59,901 bases of DNA from Tissierellales bacterium (GTDB lineage: Bacteria > Bacillota > Clostridia > Tissierellales > VENL01): contig JANQLB010000051.1 of assembly GCA_028280805.1 (NCBI GenBank), forward strand, positions 1 through 59,901. The letters run 5' to 3'. The notes under the pieces are model-generated. The model saw only the letters and a program-made list of their open reading frames with translations, was not told where the DNA came from and ran no database searches. Shown here one piece after another: positions 1 to 8,099 of the stretch (within the stretch, counting starts at the first letter, position 1; each line of letters opens with the position of its first letter). A program made the translations under genes and the position numbers.

Positions 1-360
1 CTTTTTGTTGAAAAATTAACTCATGGTTCAATTATTTTTGCAACGGGTTGTGGTTTTATAGGTGGAAGTATTGCTAATATCTATAAATATTTTTATTGAC
101 GAAAACCAGAAAAGAAACTAATATATGAAGAACGTCTTAAAAATGAAAAAATTAATTTGTATGATGAAAGAAAAATAATGATAAGACAAAAATCAGGACA
201 GATTACCTACATCATTATGTTCGTTGTACTAACTGTTTTAAATATAGTTTTCACGTTCATAGGAATAGAGGAATGGATTATCCTTACCCTTTGGGGTGTG
301 ATTGCGTTTCAATACTTTTGTGGATTGATAGTTTTTCATTATCTATCAAGAAAAATGTAA
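1..360 (+). pseudogene. Small membrane protein, 5' end cut off, interrupted by an in-frame TGA
   Basis: One reading frame runs from the window edge to 360, broken only by a TGA at 97-99. The part before the stop ends in a hydrophobic stretch rich in Gly and Ile. The part after it has a charged linker (RKPEKKLIYEERLKNEK) followed by two hydrophobic segments, about residues 10-27 and 33-55 counted from a possible TTG at 157, and ends in LSRKM. A charged linker between hydrophobic segments fits a small polytopic membrane protein. Because the frame is the same on both sides, a single Trp-to-stop change is the simplest reading. I do not recognise the family with certainty. A short active product starting at TTG 157 is possible but has no good ribosome site. 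Confidence 0.5.
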
Positions 361-412
361 ATTATGAGTATAATCTTTCAATCGGTTAAAGTCACATTAT
401 TCTTAATGTGTG

Positions 413-446
413 TAATAAGAGAAGCCTAAAATGGCTTTTCTTATTA
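413..446 (+). terminator. Hairpin terminator-like sequence
   Basis: Two 14-nt arms (413-426 and 433-446) pair with one G-U mismatch around a 6-nt loop. It lies after the broken membrane-protein gene and before the GNAT gene. No long T tract follows, so it may act weakly or on both strands. Confidence 0.5.
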
Positions 447-477
447 ACTATATATACATATAACGAAATATGTTTGT

Positions 478-513
478 TGATTATATAGTTACGGTAAACC
501 GTATCATAAGTGA
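478..513. repeat. Dispersed palindromic repeat, copy 1
   Basis: The core TACGGTAAACCGTA (490-503) is a perfect hairpin with a 2-nt centre. It is followed by TCATAAGTGA, which recurs in other copies. Related copies lie at 2123-2158, 4241-4266, 6157-6186 and 9917-9947, always between genes. Confidence 0.6.
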
Positions 514-552
514 ATACGATGTTTAGAGAATAATTGGTAAAGGAGAAATCCT

Positions 553-1041
553 ATGATTCATTGTAGAAAATATAATCAAGATGATTATCAGTTCTTAAGA
601 GAAATGTTATTTGAAGCGGTTTTTTGGAGCAGAAAAGATGATGAACAACCATCACTGGAAGAAGGGTTGTCATATGATTGTACTAAACATACACTTGTAG
701 ATTTTGGTAGTCGAGAAGGCGATATAGCAGTAATTGCTGAAATTGATGGAAATAAAGCAGGTGCTGCATTTATAAGGTATTGGAATGACAATACTAATAT
801 TAGAGGCTATATTACTGAGGAGATACCCGTACTTGTAATTGGTGTAGTCAAAGATTATAGGAGGCAAGGTGTCGGTGATATGCTAATTGAGTCAATAAAA
901 AATGTTGCAAAAGAAAATGAAATTACTAAAATCAGTCTATGTGTCACTAAAAGTAATGTTGCTTATCATTTATATAACAAGCAAAACTTCAAAATAGTCC
1001 AAGATATAGAGTCATCTTATAATATGATTTGGGAAGCTTAG
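553..1041 (+). CDS. GNAT family N-acetyltransferase
   Basis: This 162-residue protein has the GNAT fold. The acetyl-CoA loop is visible as DYRRQGVGDMLIESI (around residues 101-115), after the strand VLVIGVVKDY, and the C-terminal part has the usual NVAYHLYNKQNFK pattern of a substrate-side helix and strand. The substrate cannot be told from sequence. It starts at ATG 553 behind the ribosome site AAAGGAGAAAT. It stands alone, with a palindromic repeat just upstream, and looks like one of several single-gene acetyltransferase units in this end of the window. Confidence 0.85.
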   Translation: MIHCRKYNQDDYQFLREMLFEAVFWSRKDDEQPSLEEGLSYDCTKHTLVDFGSREGDIAVIAEIDGNKAGAAFIRYWNDNTNIRGYITEEIPVLVIGVVKDYRRQGVGDMLIESIKNVAKENEITKISLCVTKSNVAYHLYNKQNFKIVQDIESSYNMIWEA

Positions 1042-1107
1042 TTTTTTTAAAGATGTCAAACTTCAAATATATATTCATTTGTATTAATCTTGACTTGTGC
1101 GGGAATG

Positions 1108-1153
1108 GGGTCAGGCTTTACTAATTTACTTATAAATTAGTAAAGCCTGACCC
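1108..1153. repeat. Perfect 21-bp inverted repeat, REP-like
   Basis: Arms 1108-1128 and 1133-1153 are perfectly complementary around the loop CTTA. The arm begins GGGTCAGGCTTTAC. There is no T tract, so it does not look like an ordinary terminator. Palindromes of this form are typical of REP sequences mobilised by RAYT (IS200-like) transposases, and a broken RAYT gene is present at 49.6 kb; the link is inference. Confidence 0.6.
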
Positions 1154-1257
1154 TTACTCCATATACGGATTTGTAAAAAACTATTGAAGGAATTATTCTT
1201 TACAATTATAAATTTGAAATGGTAAAATATTATTATATGCATTTGAGGGGGTTAGAT

Positions 1258-2049
1258 ATGAGTAAAATAATTAAGATAACTAGCGTAATTATAGTCTTTC
1301 TAGTATTGGTAGGGTGTGGAGCAAAAAACAATATAACATTGGAAGATTATTTTAGTACCTACAATGGGGTATTTAAATTATATGATATTTCAAATGATAG
1401 TTATCTCACATACAATGAAGAAAAATTTTCAGAACTAGATTCACCAGCATCCACATTTAAGATTCTACATTCACTTATTGCTCTTGAAACAGGAGTTTTA
1501 AAACATGCAGATACTATAAAAGAGTGGAATGGTACTAACTATTCTATTAAAGAATGGAATAAAGACCATACTTTAAGAACAGCAGTCGAATATTCTGTTG
1601 TATGGTATTTTCAAGAGGTTGCAAGAGAAATAGGAAGAGAGAAAATGAAGTATTATTTAGATAAAGCAGAGTACGGCAATAGAAAAATTGGAACAAATGT
1701 TGATGCGTTTTGGTTAGATGGTTCACTAACTATATCTACTAATGACCAATTAGACTTTATAACTAACCTATATAAGGAACAATTACCATTTAGCAAGGAA
1801 AATATAAAGATAGTTAAAGATATGCTTATAGATGACACAAGTGAATCTATGACTTTAGCGGGTAAGACTGGTACTTTTGAGATGAAAGGGAAACCTAATA
1901 ATAGAATAGGATGGTATATTGGCTATATAACTAGCAATAGAAGAACGTACACCTTTGTTACAAAAATAGAAGGAGAATCAGTAGCTGGATGGAAGGCAAA
2001 GAATATAACAGAGCAAATACTTAGAGGCTTAGATTTATATAAGCAATAG
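1258..2049 (+). CDS. Class D (OXA-type) serine beta-lactamase lipoprotein
   Basis: The 263-residue protein has all the class D landmarks: S65-T-F-K68 (nucleophile Ser and carboxylatable Lys), S113-V-V, YGN at 139-141 and KTG at 203-205, followed by the GWYIGY strand. Enzymes of this family hydrolyse penicillins and some other beta-lactams through an acyl-serine intermediate. A lipoprotein signal (hydrophobic stretch ending LVGC, Cys20) suggests it is anchored outside the cytoplasmic membrane. I chose ATG 1258 because GAGGGGG lies just upstream; an ATG-less extension to 1219 would spoil the signal peptide. No BlaR/BlaI-type regulator adjoins it. Which drugs it acts on cannot be inferred. Confidence 0.9.
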   Translation: MSKIIKITSVIIVFLVLVGCGAKNNITLEDYFSTYNGVFKLYDISNDSYLTYNEEKFSELDSPASTFKILHSLIALETGVLKHADTIKEWNGTNYSIKEWNKDHTLRTAVEYSVVWYFQEVAREIGREKMKYYLDKAEYGNRKIGTNVDAFWLDGSLTISTNDQLDFITNLYKEQLPFSKENIKIVKDMLIDDTSESMTLAGKTGTFEMKGKPNNRIGWYIGYITSNRRTYTFVTKIEGESVAGWKAKNITEQILRGLDLYKQ

Positions 2050-2086
2050 CTTAATTGGAGAACATAACTATCACGTAATTTTAAAT

Positions 2087-2110
2087 AGGAGCAGATTTTA
2101 TTCTGCTCCT
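2087..2110 (+). terminator. Hairpin after the beta-lactamase gene
   Basis: Perfect 9-bp arms (AGGAGCAGA and TCTGCTCCT) around a 6-nt loop, 37 bp after the stop codon. The T tract is poor. Confidence 0.6.
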
Positions 2111-2122
2111 TGATTAGTTTGT

Positions 2123-2158
2123 CGATTATATAGTTACGGTGAACTGTATCACAAATGA
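2123..2158. repeat. Dispersed palindromic repeat, copy 2
   Basis: GATTATATAGTTACGG matches copy 1 almost exactly, followed by the core TACGGTGAACTGTATC. The hairpin is kept through a G-T pair. Confidence 0.6.
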
Positions 2159-2340
2159 CTGAGATTTTAATAGTAGAAAATTATTAAATGAATATGAATA
2201 GTTCTTTATTCTATTGTTCCCTCAATCCGTTCAATAAATATATGTTTATATAATTAGATTAATTTGTAATTTATTAATTATTGACACCTGTACATTTTGC
2301 CAAGAGAAGATAGAGAAAGAAAAAAATTGAAAAGAATTTA

Positions 2341-2381
2341 TTGACATTTACGCTGAGGAAAGGTTTACACTCTAATTAGAG
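2341..2381 (+). promoter_or_regulatory. MerR-type promoter with 19-bp spacer
   Basis: TTGACA at 2341-2346 is followed after 19 bp by TACACT at 2366-2371. A spacer two bases longer than usual is the hallmark of promoters activated by MerR-family proteins, and the spacer (TTTACGCTGAGGAAA) resembles the half-conserved dyad of such sites. The perfect palindrome CTCTAATTAGAG covers 2370-2381. The MerR gene starts 12 bp later, so autoregulation is likely. Confidence 0.6.
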
Positions 2382-2393
2382 AGGAGAGGTGCT

Positions 2394-3905
2394 ATGTTAA
2401 GGATTGGGGAAGTAGCTGAAACATATGGTATATCGAATAGAACATTAAGGTATTGGGAAGGAGCAGGTATACTAGAAAGTTATCGTAAGGAAAACGGGTA
2501 TAGGTATTATGATAAAAAAAACATAATGAGGATAAAACAAATTCGACTATTTCGTAAGCTTAGTTTATCCATACAAGATATTCAACATATCTTTGTTTCA
2601 GAAGAACTGTCCACTTTAATAGAAGTTTTAACGCGACATATGGAAGAAACCAATCAAAAAACAGAGGAACTTAAGGCTTTGAGTGTTGTCTTAAAAAGGC
2701 TTATAGAGATAGTTAAATCACAGCAAAACCTACAAGATGTATTTCAATACCTTGATATTCCAGATAATTCTGCTGTTCTAGAGTTGAGAAATGCACTTCA
2801 AATTACACTCTCTGAAAGGAAGATAACTGTGTGTCAAAATTCAAGTTATAACAATAATGATGTAAGAATTATTAACCTACCCAAGATGGTAGTAGCAAGC
2901 TATTCGATTGTAAGTGAAACACCAGAAAATGATTGTTGGGAAATGGTAAAAAAATTAATTCAGCAGCACTCTTTGCATGAAAGAGCTGGTTTCAGACATT
3001 TTGGATTTGGTTTCAATAATCAAAAGATGGAATATGGATATGAAATGTGGGTAGTAATACCTGAAGATTTTAAGGTGTCTGAGCCATTTAAGAAAAAGGA
3101 TATTTGTGGAGGACTCTATGCAGCTTTGCCAGCATACTTGCCTGTTATAGGAGAACGCTGGAATCAACTCAACAATTGGTTAGAAGAAAGTGATGATTAT
3201 AAATCAGATTGGCGGCCTAATGATAATAGAAACTATCTTGAGGAATGTATTGATTATTATACATTTAATTCTAAAGAAACAGAGAAATCTAAAAAACAGT
3301 TGGATCTTTTACTTCCTATTATGAAACTCAAGAATATAGATCAAAGTCAAACGGATGTGATTTTGGAATTAGAGCCTAAGAGAGTGGAATTGCCAGATAT
3401 TAAACTTGGAGGTTGTATTTTTGAGCAAAAAGAAAAGACATCACTATGGAAAAAGAAAATTCCTTGGTATAAGCTAGCTGATAATATTTACAAATCCGGC
3501 AAAGGTTGGACGCATCGAATTAAGGAAGGTAATAATACATTCACTTTAGTTTTTGGAGAATCATCTACAGACATTCCATTTTATATTTTAGGAAAACAAG
3601 GTAATGTAAACAAGTGTTTTGCTGCAGTGGAAATCACGCAGCCTTTTGAAAGTTATCCTGATGGATTAGAAGAAAGAAGTTTACTAAAGAGAGAGTATCT
3701 TGTATTTAGTACGTGGATTAATCCAGATAAAGTGGGCATAAAGAAGTTAAAAAGTATGGAACTTTATATGGCAGCAGCTGAACATGTATTAAGAAATAAC
3801 TGCAAAGTTGATTCTAGTTTCTGCCTAGAACGTAACTATCGAAAAGACGGTAAAAATGTTGATAAGATTGAATTATATGTTCCTTTTGTGATTAATGACA
3901 ATTGA
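2394..3905 (+). CDS. MerR-family regulator with C-terminal effector-binding domains
   Basis: The first about 70 residues are a MerR winged helix (RIGEVAETYGISNRTLRYWE, then a GYRYYD wing), followed by a coiled-coil helix to about residue 115. Residues about 155-300 resemble the GyrI-like/AraC effector-binding fold (GFGFNN, GYEMWVVIPEDF, GGLYAALPAY). The remaining 200 residues, with conserved Trp and Gly positions, look like a second ligand-binding or effector-like module that I cannot name. At 503 residues it is much longer than a classic MerR protein (about 130). It has its own 19-bp-spacer promoter and no obvious target gene next to it, so it probably controls itself and a distant gene in response to a small hydrophobic ligand. 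Confidence 0.85.
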   Translation: MLRIGEVAETYGISNRTLRYWEGAGILESYRKENGYRYYDKKNIMRIKQIRLFRKLSLSIQDIQHIFVSEELSTLIEVLTRHMEETNQKTEELKALSVVLKRLIEIVKSQQNLQDVFQYLDIPDNSAVLELRNALQITLSERKITVCQNSSYNNNDVRIINLPKMVVASYSIVSETPENDCWEMVKKLIQQHSLHERAGFRHFGFGFNNQKMEYGYEMWVVIPEDFKVSEPFKKKDICGGLYAALPAYLPVIGERWNQLNNWLEESDDYKSDWRPNDNRNYLEECIDYYTFNSKETEKSKKQLDLLLPIMKLKNIDQSQTDVILELEPKRVELPDIKLGGCIFEQKEKTSLWKKKIPWYKLADNIYKSGKGWTHRIKEGNNTFTLVFGESSTDIPFYILGKQGNVNKCFAAVEITQPFESYPDGLEERSLLKREYLVFSTWINPDKVGIKKLKSMELYMAAAEHVLRNNCKVDSSFCLERNYRKDGKNVDKIELYVPFVINDN

Positions 3906-3915
3906 TTAGAGGAGA

Positions 3916-3965
3916 GGGACTTGTCTGGTAAAAGAAATTGAATATTTAATAGACAGATAAGTCCC
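3916..3965 (+). terminator. Long-loop hairpin after merR-type gene
   Basis: Arms GGGACTTGTCTG and CAGATAAGTCCC pair with one G-U pair around a 26-nt loop. It may end the regulator transcript or be another REP-like relic. Confidence 0.4.
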
Positions 3966-4026
3966 TGTATATCTCGTTACATAAGAAATTGAAGTATATT
4001 TCTTAATAAACAATACCTTCACTTTC

Positions 4027-4182
4027 TCACCATTCAAATTCAACTTGTGTTTCCTTATCACATTCACTACTGACAAAGAATAGTATATTTGTACCTGATT
4101 CCACAATTACTCTTCCATCAGTAACTTCCATTAAAGTAGTAAATGGTGTTAATGTTCTCCCTGCAAAACTTATTCCTCTGTC
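4027..4182 (-). pseudogene. C-terminal remnant of an unidentified protein
   Basis: Read on the minus strand, about 50 codons remain open and look protein-like (GRTLTPFTTLMEVTDG, then FVSSECDKETQVEFEW before a stop). A TAG lies directly upstream in frame and there is no start codon with a ribosome site. The region around it has no other open frame, so this is best read as the tail of a lost gene. I do not recognise the family. Confidence 0.35.
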
Positions 4183-4240
4183 CTACTACTGTTTTTCTCA
4201 ATTTGATGGGTAATCAGTCCAAAGGTTTAATGTTCAAGTA

Positions 4241-4266
4241 TTTGCACTGAACTGTATCATAAGTGA
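4241..4266. repeat. Dispersed palindromic repeat, copy 3
   Basis: The right half ACTGTATCATAAGTGA is identical to the family consensus; the left half is degenerate (TTTGCACTGA). Confidence 0.5.
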
Positions 4267-4447
4267 ATGTTATTTAGAAATGTGATACAATGTATTAAAA
4301 TTGAAAAGAAAATTAATGGAAATATTAACTAACGAAGTAGCATCAAAATTGCTCTTGACATATGGCTTCCAATAATGGTTTGTTACTTTGAACGCGGCAT
4401 TTTGATTTAAATAGATTATTGAACAATAGTTACTATAGAGGAGATTT

Positions 4448-4525
4448 ATGAAGGACATAGTGAAAAAATTGATAATAAAAAGTTATGCAAAAGATTACTA
4501 CACAGTAAAACTCGATTTCTCCTAA
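4448..4525 (+). other. Very short open frame with good ribosome site
   Basis: ATG 4448 sits 6 nt after GAGGAG and opens a 25-codon basic peptide beginning MKDIVKKLIIK. It could be a real small protein or the decayed start of a gene cut off before the IS1595 insertion. No homologue is recognised. Confidence 0.25.
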
Positions 4526-4688
4526 TGAGACTATGGTATATAATGGAAAGTATAGTCTGAGAATATGTTTCTTCACTATTATAATATTACTTAATTTAAG
4601 GCTCTGTTAGATATTAGTGTTGTTATTTGATTTATGAGAACTAATGTTCTATAATTAAAAAGAACATATATTCAAAAAGGAGCCATTT

Positions 4689-5725
4689 ATGCCATCAGTA
4701 CATTCTATATTCAGGGATATTAAAGCCTTAACCGACAGTCAAATCGAAGAACTGTTTAATAATATCGGCGAAATAATATCTCTTAGAGCCATGACAAATT
4801 CATTATACAATGATAGCCGTGAGCAACGCTTTTCTAAAGGGCTTGCATGTTTGCATTGTGGTGGAACTAATGTCATCAAACATGGTAAGAAGAATGGGGT
4901 ACAGCGTTTTAGGTGCAAGGATTGTGAGAAGACATTTAACGATAGAACCATGACTCCACTTGCAAATTCTCATGTAAGTCTTGAGCAATGGATTGATTAT
5001 GCTAAGTGTATGGTGATGGGATTATTCATTCGTAAATCGGCTACCATATGCGAAGTTTCTGTCAAAACATCATTTTATATGAGACATAGACTTCTTGATG
5101 CTGTCCGTAGTTTTCAAGGAGTTGGTGAAGTGTCTGGTATCGTAGAGATGGATGAAACTTTTCTTCCAGAATCGTTTAAAGGCAATCATAAGAAAAGTGG
5201 ATTTACTATGCCAAGGAAATCCCGTAAGCGTGGTAAACAGGTAAAAAAGAGAGGTATTAGCAACGAGCAAGTCTGCATATGGCTACTGCGATTGATAGAG
5301 CAGGTAATATCATCTTCGAAATGGCTAATAAAGGTCGTATTAAGACTGCTGACTTGGAGCGTCTATATAAAGGCAGATTAGCGCCAGATGCTTTGATTTG
5401 TACAGACTCGCACAAAAGTTATATCACCTTTGCAAAAAGCAATGTTGCAGAACATATAAGGATAGCCAGTGGTAAGCATAAGAATGGTGTTTACCATATT
5501 TCACATGTCAACAGTTTACACAGCAAATTTAAGAAGTGGATTGATAAGTTCAATGGTGTTGCAACGAAATACCTGCCAAACTATCTTCATTGGTTCAAAT
5601 GGTTACAAACATTCCTTGACGAAAAAGAAATTGTAAAAGCAAGACAACTGCTTATAAATGGTTCTACAAAAGTGACAGATACTAAATCACTTCAATATCG
5701 TACAAGAGGACATCTATATGTGTAA
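4689..5725 (+). pseudogene. IS1595-family transposase, frameshifted
   Basis: The first frame (4689 to about 5275) has an N-terminal helix, a zinc ribbon (CLHCGGTNVIKHGK, then CKDCEKTF) and the start of the DDE domain (SGIVEMDETFLPES). The second frame (from about 5279 to 5725) continues with ATAIDRAGN, the TDSHKSY aspartate and a HISHVNSLHSKFKKW stretch typical of ISXO2-like transposases. The frames join near GCATATGG at 5275-5282; removing one AT pair would restore QVCMATAIDR, so a 2-nt AT duplication is the likely lesion. IS1595 elements normally use a single frame, so programmed frameshifting is less likely. Confidence 0.85.
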
Positions 5726-5778
5726 ACAATCAATTCGCTTAAGAGTAAAATAGTGTAAATAAAAAGGAGGGGATTATT

Positions 5779-6009
5779 ATTAACAGAAGGAATAAATTTG
5801 CTAATTTCCTGAATATCATTATCTGTTCCTCTATCGGAGTTTTTATCGGTCATGCGTTATTCAGATTTTGGGATTACAAAAGACATCCAGACCTATATGC
5901 CATGCAATCTGCTCCGTGGTATACCAGTCTATTAGTTTATGGTGGAGTTACGATAATTGTTTTAATAATCGTTATCGTTATTAAGATTTATTTACGAAAT
6001 AGGGATTAA
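5779..6009 (+). CDS. Small two-helix membrane protein carried by the IS1595 element, probable ATT start
   Basis: An open frame of about 76 codons has a hydrophobic helix (FLNIIICSSIGVFIGHALF), a loop with WDYKRHPDLYAMQSAPWY, and a second helix (SLLVYGGVTIIVLIIVIVIK) ending in KIYLRNRD. Its only plausible starts are ATT codons at 5773, 5776 and 5779; AAAAAGGAGGGG lies at 5761-5772, and 5779 gives the best spacing (8 nt). ATT is a rare but known bacterial start. It lies inside the IS, after the transposase, so it is a passenger. The same kind of protein is familiar to me from other clostridial genomes, but its function is unknown. Confidence 0.65.
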   Translation: MNRRNKFANFLNIIICSSIGVFIGHALFRFWDYKRHPDLYAMQSAPWYTSLLVYGGVTIIVLIIVIVIKIYLRNRD

Positions 6010-6156
6010 TGATACAACTAAGGAATAGAACTGAATAACTAACAACATGTCAAATGAATAGTAAATGGCTAAAGATAGTGAATATAACCATTTGCTATTT
6101 CAATGTTTCTGTAACAACACAAAAGTCTAACAGAGCCTAATTTAAAAACCGCTGTC

Positions 6157-6186
6157 ACTTATGATAAGGTGGACTGTACCATAAGT
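6157..6186. repeat. Dispersed palindromic repeat, copy 4
   Basis: The most complete palindrome of the family: ACTTATGATAAGGT pairs with ACTGTACCATAAGT around GG, with three mismatched positions. It lies just beyond the IS1595 right end. Confidence 0.6.
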
Positions 6187-6277
6187 ATTGCGATTTTTTC
6201 TATAGATATGAAACAATTTTCAAACTATTATTAAAATTACTTAACACAAGGAATTACAAATTTTGGGGGGAGATAAA

Positions 6278-7102
6278 ATGAGGTATATAGAGGACAAAAA
6301 TTTCAAATATAAAGATAAGATGATAAAACATTTAAGAGATTACAATGCAAAATACACCGGTGAAAGAGATTCGTCAACTGAATATTTTTATGCTATTGAT
6401 GGTGAAAAATTGGTTGGAGCTGTATATACGAATTATTTTTGGGATTGGGTAAGTATTAGTAGTGTGTTTTATAAGGATATTGATGTTTTAAAAAAGTTGA
6501 TGTCAGAAGCTTGTCATTATTATAAAAATAAAGCAGTAGGGTTAAAATTATATACAGAAGTTGAATCTAGAGTAGAAGATTTTAAATCTATAGGTTTTGA
6601 TATTGGAGGCATTACAGAAAAAACACCAAGAACAAAAAGATATTTCTATTTAAAGAATACCGATTTTAATATAAAGAGTAATGTGCAAACAGAAGTGATA
6701 ATAGTTACTGAAAAAATCAATCAATATGATTCCATTTTATTAAATAAAATAGAAAAATTTAATAGAGATAATAATATTCATCTAATGGAAGAAAGAAATA
6801 TAATGTTTGTTGCATTAGATGATAACAAATTTGTTGGAGGAGTTCATGGTAGTGTTACTGAAGATTCAATGTATATAGGTTGGCTTGTCGTTGATGAAAA
6901 ATATAGAGGAAATCAAATTGGCAAAAATCTTATGTGTAAAATTGAGGAAAAAGCAAAGGAGCTAAATGTCTACAGCATTAATTTAGGTACAGTGGAGTTT
7001 CAAGCAGAAAAATTCTATGAAAAATTGGGATATAAAATAGTTTTTATAAAAGAAAATGATCCAAAAGGCTATAAATCATATAGTATGGCAAAGAAGATAT
7101 AA
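6278..7102 (+). CDS. Two-domain GNAT acetyltransferase
   Basis: The 274-residue protein has a degenerate GNAT-like N-terminal half (GVKLVG-type strand: EKLVGAVYTNYFW) and a well-formed C-terminal GNAT domain with VVDEKYRGNQIGKNLM as the acetyl-CoA loop and EKFYEKLGYK near the end. Twin-GNAT proteins often keep only one active site, here the second. I take ATG 6278, just after GGGGGGAGATAA; an upstream TTG at 6263 would bury the ribosome site. The substrate is unknown. It stands alone between the IS and a DUF488 gene. Confidence 0.8.
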   Translation: MRYIEDKNFKYKDKMIKHLRDYNAKYTGERDSSTEYFYAIDGEKLVGAVYTNYFWDWVSISSVFYKDIDVLKKLMSEACHYYKNKAVGLKLYTEVESRVEDFKSIGFDIGGITEKTPRTKRYFYLKNTDFNIKSNVQTEVIIVTEKINQYDSILLNKIEKFNRDNNIHLMEERNIMFVALDDNKFVGGVHGSVTEDSMYIGWLVVDEKYRGNQIGKNLMCKIEEKAKELNVYSINLGTVEFQAEKFYEKLGYKIVFIKENDPKGYKSYSMAKKI

Positions 7103-7198
7103 GTATTTAGAAATTACTTACGGCTAATGATTTATGAAAATAAAATAATCTTATGTTACTAAATGAGGATAGATTGTAAGAGAAGGTGGAAGTAAAAA

Positions 7199-7816
7199 AT
7201 GGATATATTCACGATAGGACATTCAAATTATTCCATAGATAGATTAATAGACATGCTAAACTATCACAATATTAATTGTATAGTAGACATTAGAGGAACA
7301 CCTTATTCTAAATATAATGTTCAATTTAATAAAGAAACTCTTTCAAAGACACTAATAAGTAATGGCTATGTATACATTTACATGGGTAAAGAATTCGCAG
7401 TTCAGAGACAGGATAAAAACGTGTATACGGAAGAAGGATATGCGGACTTTGAAAAAGTAATATATGACGAAGATTTCTTAAAAGGAATTGAAAGGTTAAA
7501 AATTGGATGTAAAAAGGGATATAGAATTGTATTATTGGGAGCAATGCAAGATCCAATTGATTGCCATAGATGTATTTTACTAGGTAGAGCACTTGAAAAT
7601 GCAGGATTTACTTTAAAACATATATTACATAATTATAAACTAACATCTCAAGAAGAATTAGAAGAAAGACTTCTAATAAAATATTATGGTAATAGAAATC
7701 AAATAACTATTGATGCTTATATGGGAACAGAGCTATCAAGAGAAGATTTAATAAAGACATGTTATAGACAAAGCAATAAAGAAATTGGATATAGGGTTGA
7801 GAAGATTAATCGTTAA
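7199..7816 (+). CDS. DUF488 domain protein
   Basis: The 205-residue protein opens with the family signature FTIGHSNYSID and IVDIRGTPYSKYN, followed by MGKEF and a Cys-His pair (DPIDCHRCILLGRAL) that DUF488 members share. The family has no settled biochemical role; members are common near DNA-related or stress genes. Length is slightly above the usual 120-180 residues because of a C-terminal extension. Start ATG 7199 follows AGAAGGTGG. Confidence 0.8.
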   Translation: MDIFTIGHSNYSIDRLIDMLNYHNINCIVDIRGTPYSKYNVQFNKETLSKTLISNGYVYIYMGKEFAVQRQDKNVYTEEGYADFEKVIYDEDFLKGIERLKIGCKKGYRIVLLGAMQDPIDCHRCILLGRALENAGFTLKHILHNYKLTSQEELEERLLIKYYGNRNQITIDAYMGTELSREDLIKTCYRQSNKEIGYRVEKINR

Positions 7817-8064
7817 CTTTAATACGTCATTTACGTATGTTTATTTTGTCTCTAAAGTTAGTAGTATATTTCAGAAAAATAATTACTATAGAATTTATAA
7901 AGTGTAGAGAGAGGTCAAGCTTTAAGAATTTATGAAAGAAATTTTATAATAAAGTGAAGAAAAAATGAATCGTAAAATAAGTAACTGAGTTTTAGTGCGT
8001 TTTAAAAATATTACTTGTTTTATATATAAATATGACCCTTCCCAAAATCGGTCAATAGGTGTAT

Positions 8065-8088
8065 TATAATATTAACCGATTCGGTCAA
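8065..8088 (+). promoter_or_regulatory. Promoter -10 and TetR operator
   Basis: TATAAT at 8065-8070 is followed directly by TTAACCG-ATT-CGGTCAA (8072-8088), an inverted repeat with one mismatch. A further CGGTCAA half site lies at about 8050, upstream of the -10. The layout fits autorepression by the TetR protein encoded next. Confidence 0.7.
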
Positions 8089-8099
8089 TGAGGTGAATT

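Larger units (their letters stand above)
4600..6137 (+). mobile_element. IS1595-family insertion sequence with passenger gene
   Basis: Both ends are visible. Terminal inverted repeats begin GGCTCTGTTAGA at each end and both continue to GTGTTGTTA. The element is flanked by the perfect 8-bp target duplication TAATTTAA (4592-4599 and 6138-6145). It is 1538 bp long and carries a transposase with a zinc-ribbon and ISXO2-like domain plus a small downstream membrane-protein gene. The intact duplication suggests a recent insertion, although the transposase frame is now broken. It landed about 19 bp from a dispersed palindromic repeat. Confidence 0.9.
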
